This document shows, piece after piece, positions 32,636-33,468 of a DNA stretch of 33,468 bases. The notes under the pieces were generated by a model. The model ran no database searches, had not been told where the DNA came from, and saw only the letters and a program-made list of their open reading frames with translations. The DNA comes from PNMQ01 sp964478775. GTDB lineage: Bacteria; Pseudomonadota; Alphaproteobacteria; Paracaedibacterales; CAIOTO01. How positions within the stretch are numbered: position 1 is the first letter of the stretch; each line of letters begins with the position of its first letter. The position numbers were made by a program, and so were the translations under genes. Where the stretch lies: NCBI GenBank assembly GCA_964478775.1, contig CAYZJC010000017.1, positions 1-33,468 of the forward strand. The letters run 5' to 3'.

Positions 32636-32724
32636 CATCTTTCGTGAGTTTAGACGAAAATAAGCAAGGGTTTGATGAACATTTACGCTGTATTTTGCAA
32701 CAACAAATAGAGGACGCAGCATGA
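32636..32724 (+). pseudogene. C-terminal tail of a gene broken by the IS element
   Basis: From the presumed IS end a frame reads PSFVSLDENKQGFDEHLRC and ends in QQQIEDAA with TGA at 32722-32724, overlapping the next ATG as ATGA. This overlap is typical of genuine operon neighbours. The tail, about 29 residues, cannot be assigned to a family. I infer that an upstream gene was interrupted and its 5' part lost. Confidence 0.4.
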
Positions 32725-33224
32725 GCAAAATTCTGACTGCCAATTTTTCTGCCTATGAATTCAGGAACCTTGGAGAAAAAAAAATTAATGAAATACAGGA
32801 TTTTTTAGATCTTTTTGATGACTTTTTTATATTATGCGAAGGTGAAAAAGGCACAGCCACGGGTTTGTTGTCAACTTGCCCACCAGGTAAGGATGTTAAA
32901 TCTGATAAAATCCTTACTGGTATTTACTCAAACAATGTTCTAATCGGTATTATCGACCTCATTAAAGATTATCCCGAAGATGGTGTTTGGACAATCGGCT
33001 ATTTGCTTATACATCCTGCCTACAGAAATCAAAAAATTGGTTCTAACATTATAAGATCATTTTCTCAACAACCAGACATTAAAGCACTAAGATGCGTTGT
33101 TCAGGCTCAAAACCCTCGTGCTTTAAATTTTTGGGAAAACCATGGATTCAAGATAAAACATATACGTAAAGAGGTATTGGAAAATATTGCAAGTGAAGTC
33201 TTCATTTTGGAAAAGGAGGTGTGA
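32721..33224 (+). CDS. GNAT-family N-acetyltransferase
   Basis: The 167-residue protein is a complete GNAT. VWTIGYLLIHPAYRNQKIG (89-107) is the acetyl-CoA-binding motif A, with RNQKIGS in the pyrophosphate loop position. NPRALNFWENHGFK (131-144) is the B motif, with the helix ending in the usual F-x-x-x-GF pattern. The acceptor is unknown. GAGGA (32710-32714) lies 6 bases before the ATG. The upstream gene tail overlaps it by four bases and the next ORF begins 2 bases after its stop, so it was once part of a three-gene set. Confidence 0.88.
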   Translation: MSKILTANFSAYEFRNLGEKKINEIQDFLDLFDDFFILCEGEKGTATGLLSTCPPGKDVKSDKILTGIYSNNVLIGIIDLIKDYPEDGVWTIGYLLIHPAYRNQKIGSNIIRSFSQQPDIKALRCVVQAQNPRALNFWENHGFKIKHIRKEVLENIASEVFILEKEV

Positions 33225-33226
33225 AT

Positions 33227-33343
33227 ATGACCATCAAACCTACATCGTTCGCAACCATTCAAAAACTTATCAAAGAACTCTACGTTGATGCTAAAGCGGT
33301 ATTTTGGTCAGGATCAGTTTCAGAAGGCCTTGGATCAAAGTAA
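33227..33343 (+). pseudogene. truncated ORF with a GSxxxG nucleotidyltransferase-like motif
   Basis: A 38-residue ORF follows the GNAT gene. AAAGGAGG just before its ATG is the best Shine-Dalgarno in the window. It reads as the N-terminus of a larger protein and contains FWSGSVSEGLGS near its end, resembling the first motif of nucleotidyltransferase domains (GSxxxG, normally followed by DxD). It then meets TAA at 33341-33343. The DxD part is not present in any frame nearby. It appears to be cut by a deletion or insertion; the assignment is tentative. Confidence 0.4.
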
Positions 33344-33468
33344 CCGTCAACGCAACCCCGTCAATCGCCTTACAAGGCTAGTAAATGCTGAGATGTTTGA
33401 TTGTTAGATTTAAAAAAAAATGATTGATTATTTTTGATGACTTGTGTCTATTTTGTCATCTATCTGTG

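Larger units (their letters stand above)
32094..32720. other. gene-poor accessory stretch between FKBP and GNAT genes
   Basis: This 627-base stretch has no intact gene. It holds two palindromes at its left end (32122-32141 and 32167-32181), unassigned sequence to about 32380, a frameshifted IS256-type transposase 3' end (32380-32606), a possible IS end (32613-32635) and the tail of a broken ORF (from 32636). Confidence 0.6.

Noticed and set aside
33288..33407. 39-residue frame overlapping the truncated ORF at 33227
   Set aside because: It has no good ribosome-binding site and overlaps the frame with the strong one. It may be chance or part of a frameshifted gene.
1..33468. CRISPR array, tRNA or rRNA genes
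   Set aside because: No regularly spaced repeats, cloverleaf-like segments or conserved rRNA stretches were seen by eye. A tRNA scan would settle the tRNA question.

Overview
The window reads as a piece of a low-GC, Gram-negative alphaproteobacterial chromosome, most like the host-associated Holosporales/Paracaedibacter-type lineages. The lineage call is inference. It rests on bamD lying directly upstream of recN, a short one-PDZ rseP, a mitochondrial-processing-peptidase-like M16 protein, separate glyQ and glyS, and an exported ankyrin protein. No CRISPR array, tRNA or rRNA was seen. A run of 10 Ns (3516-3525) marks an assembly gap.

Layout. 1-1500: a vWA-domain gene that looks chimeric and foreign, then an orphan hypothetical gene. 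1585-3377 (minus): fabD and a YgjP/SprT-like metallopeptidase. 3563-7433 (plus): glyQ, a C-terminally shortened glyS, and an M16 processing peptidase. 7457-9139 (minus): rseP and a small exported protein. 9248-12774 (minus): an apparent four-gene unit of a VanX-type D-Ala-D-Ala dipeptidase, an FtsX/DevC-type permease, its ATPase and an HlyD-type adaptor. 12866-15601 (minus): secA, facing away from a membrane-anchored foldase with two parvulin modules (15833-17677). 17883-22025 (plus): an inactive M16 subunit, an active M16 subunit and a DegT-family aminotransferase, joined by stop/start overlaps. 22056-23214 (plus): a 43-residue small ORF, an exported ankyrin protein and tadA. 23216-27978 (minus): a DsbD-like reductase, bamD and recN. 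28156-29992 (plus): two paralogous metallo-beta-lactamase-fold enzymes, one cytosolic and one with a signal peptide. 30108-31403 (plus): rpmJ and azlCD. 31404-31597: a possible structured RNA ending in a strong hairpin. 31644-32093 (minus): an anchored FKBP. 32094 to the end: an accessory scar with an IS256-type transposase remnant, the tail of a broken gene, an intact GNAT acetyltransferase and a truncated gene.

How the genes fit together. Much of the window serves the cell envelope. SecA exports proteins, the parvulin foldase and FKBP fold them, and the DsbD-like protein supplies reducing power to the periplasm. BamD inserts outer-membrane proteins. RseP and the M16 peptidases process proteins, and VanX with the DevBCA-type exporter act on cell-wall peptides and export. 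Housekeeping genes (fabD, glyQS, tadA, recN, rpmJ) are interspersed.

The points most worth a second look are the GlyS lacking its C-terminal tRNA-binding domain, the cytosolic/exported MBL pair, the M16 pair coupled to an aminotransferase, the candidate structured RNA after azlD, and the short exported-type ORF before the ankyrin gene. I see no clear evidence for a wholly new multi-gene system.
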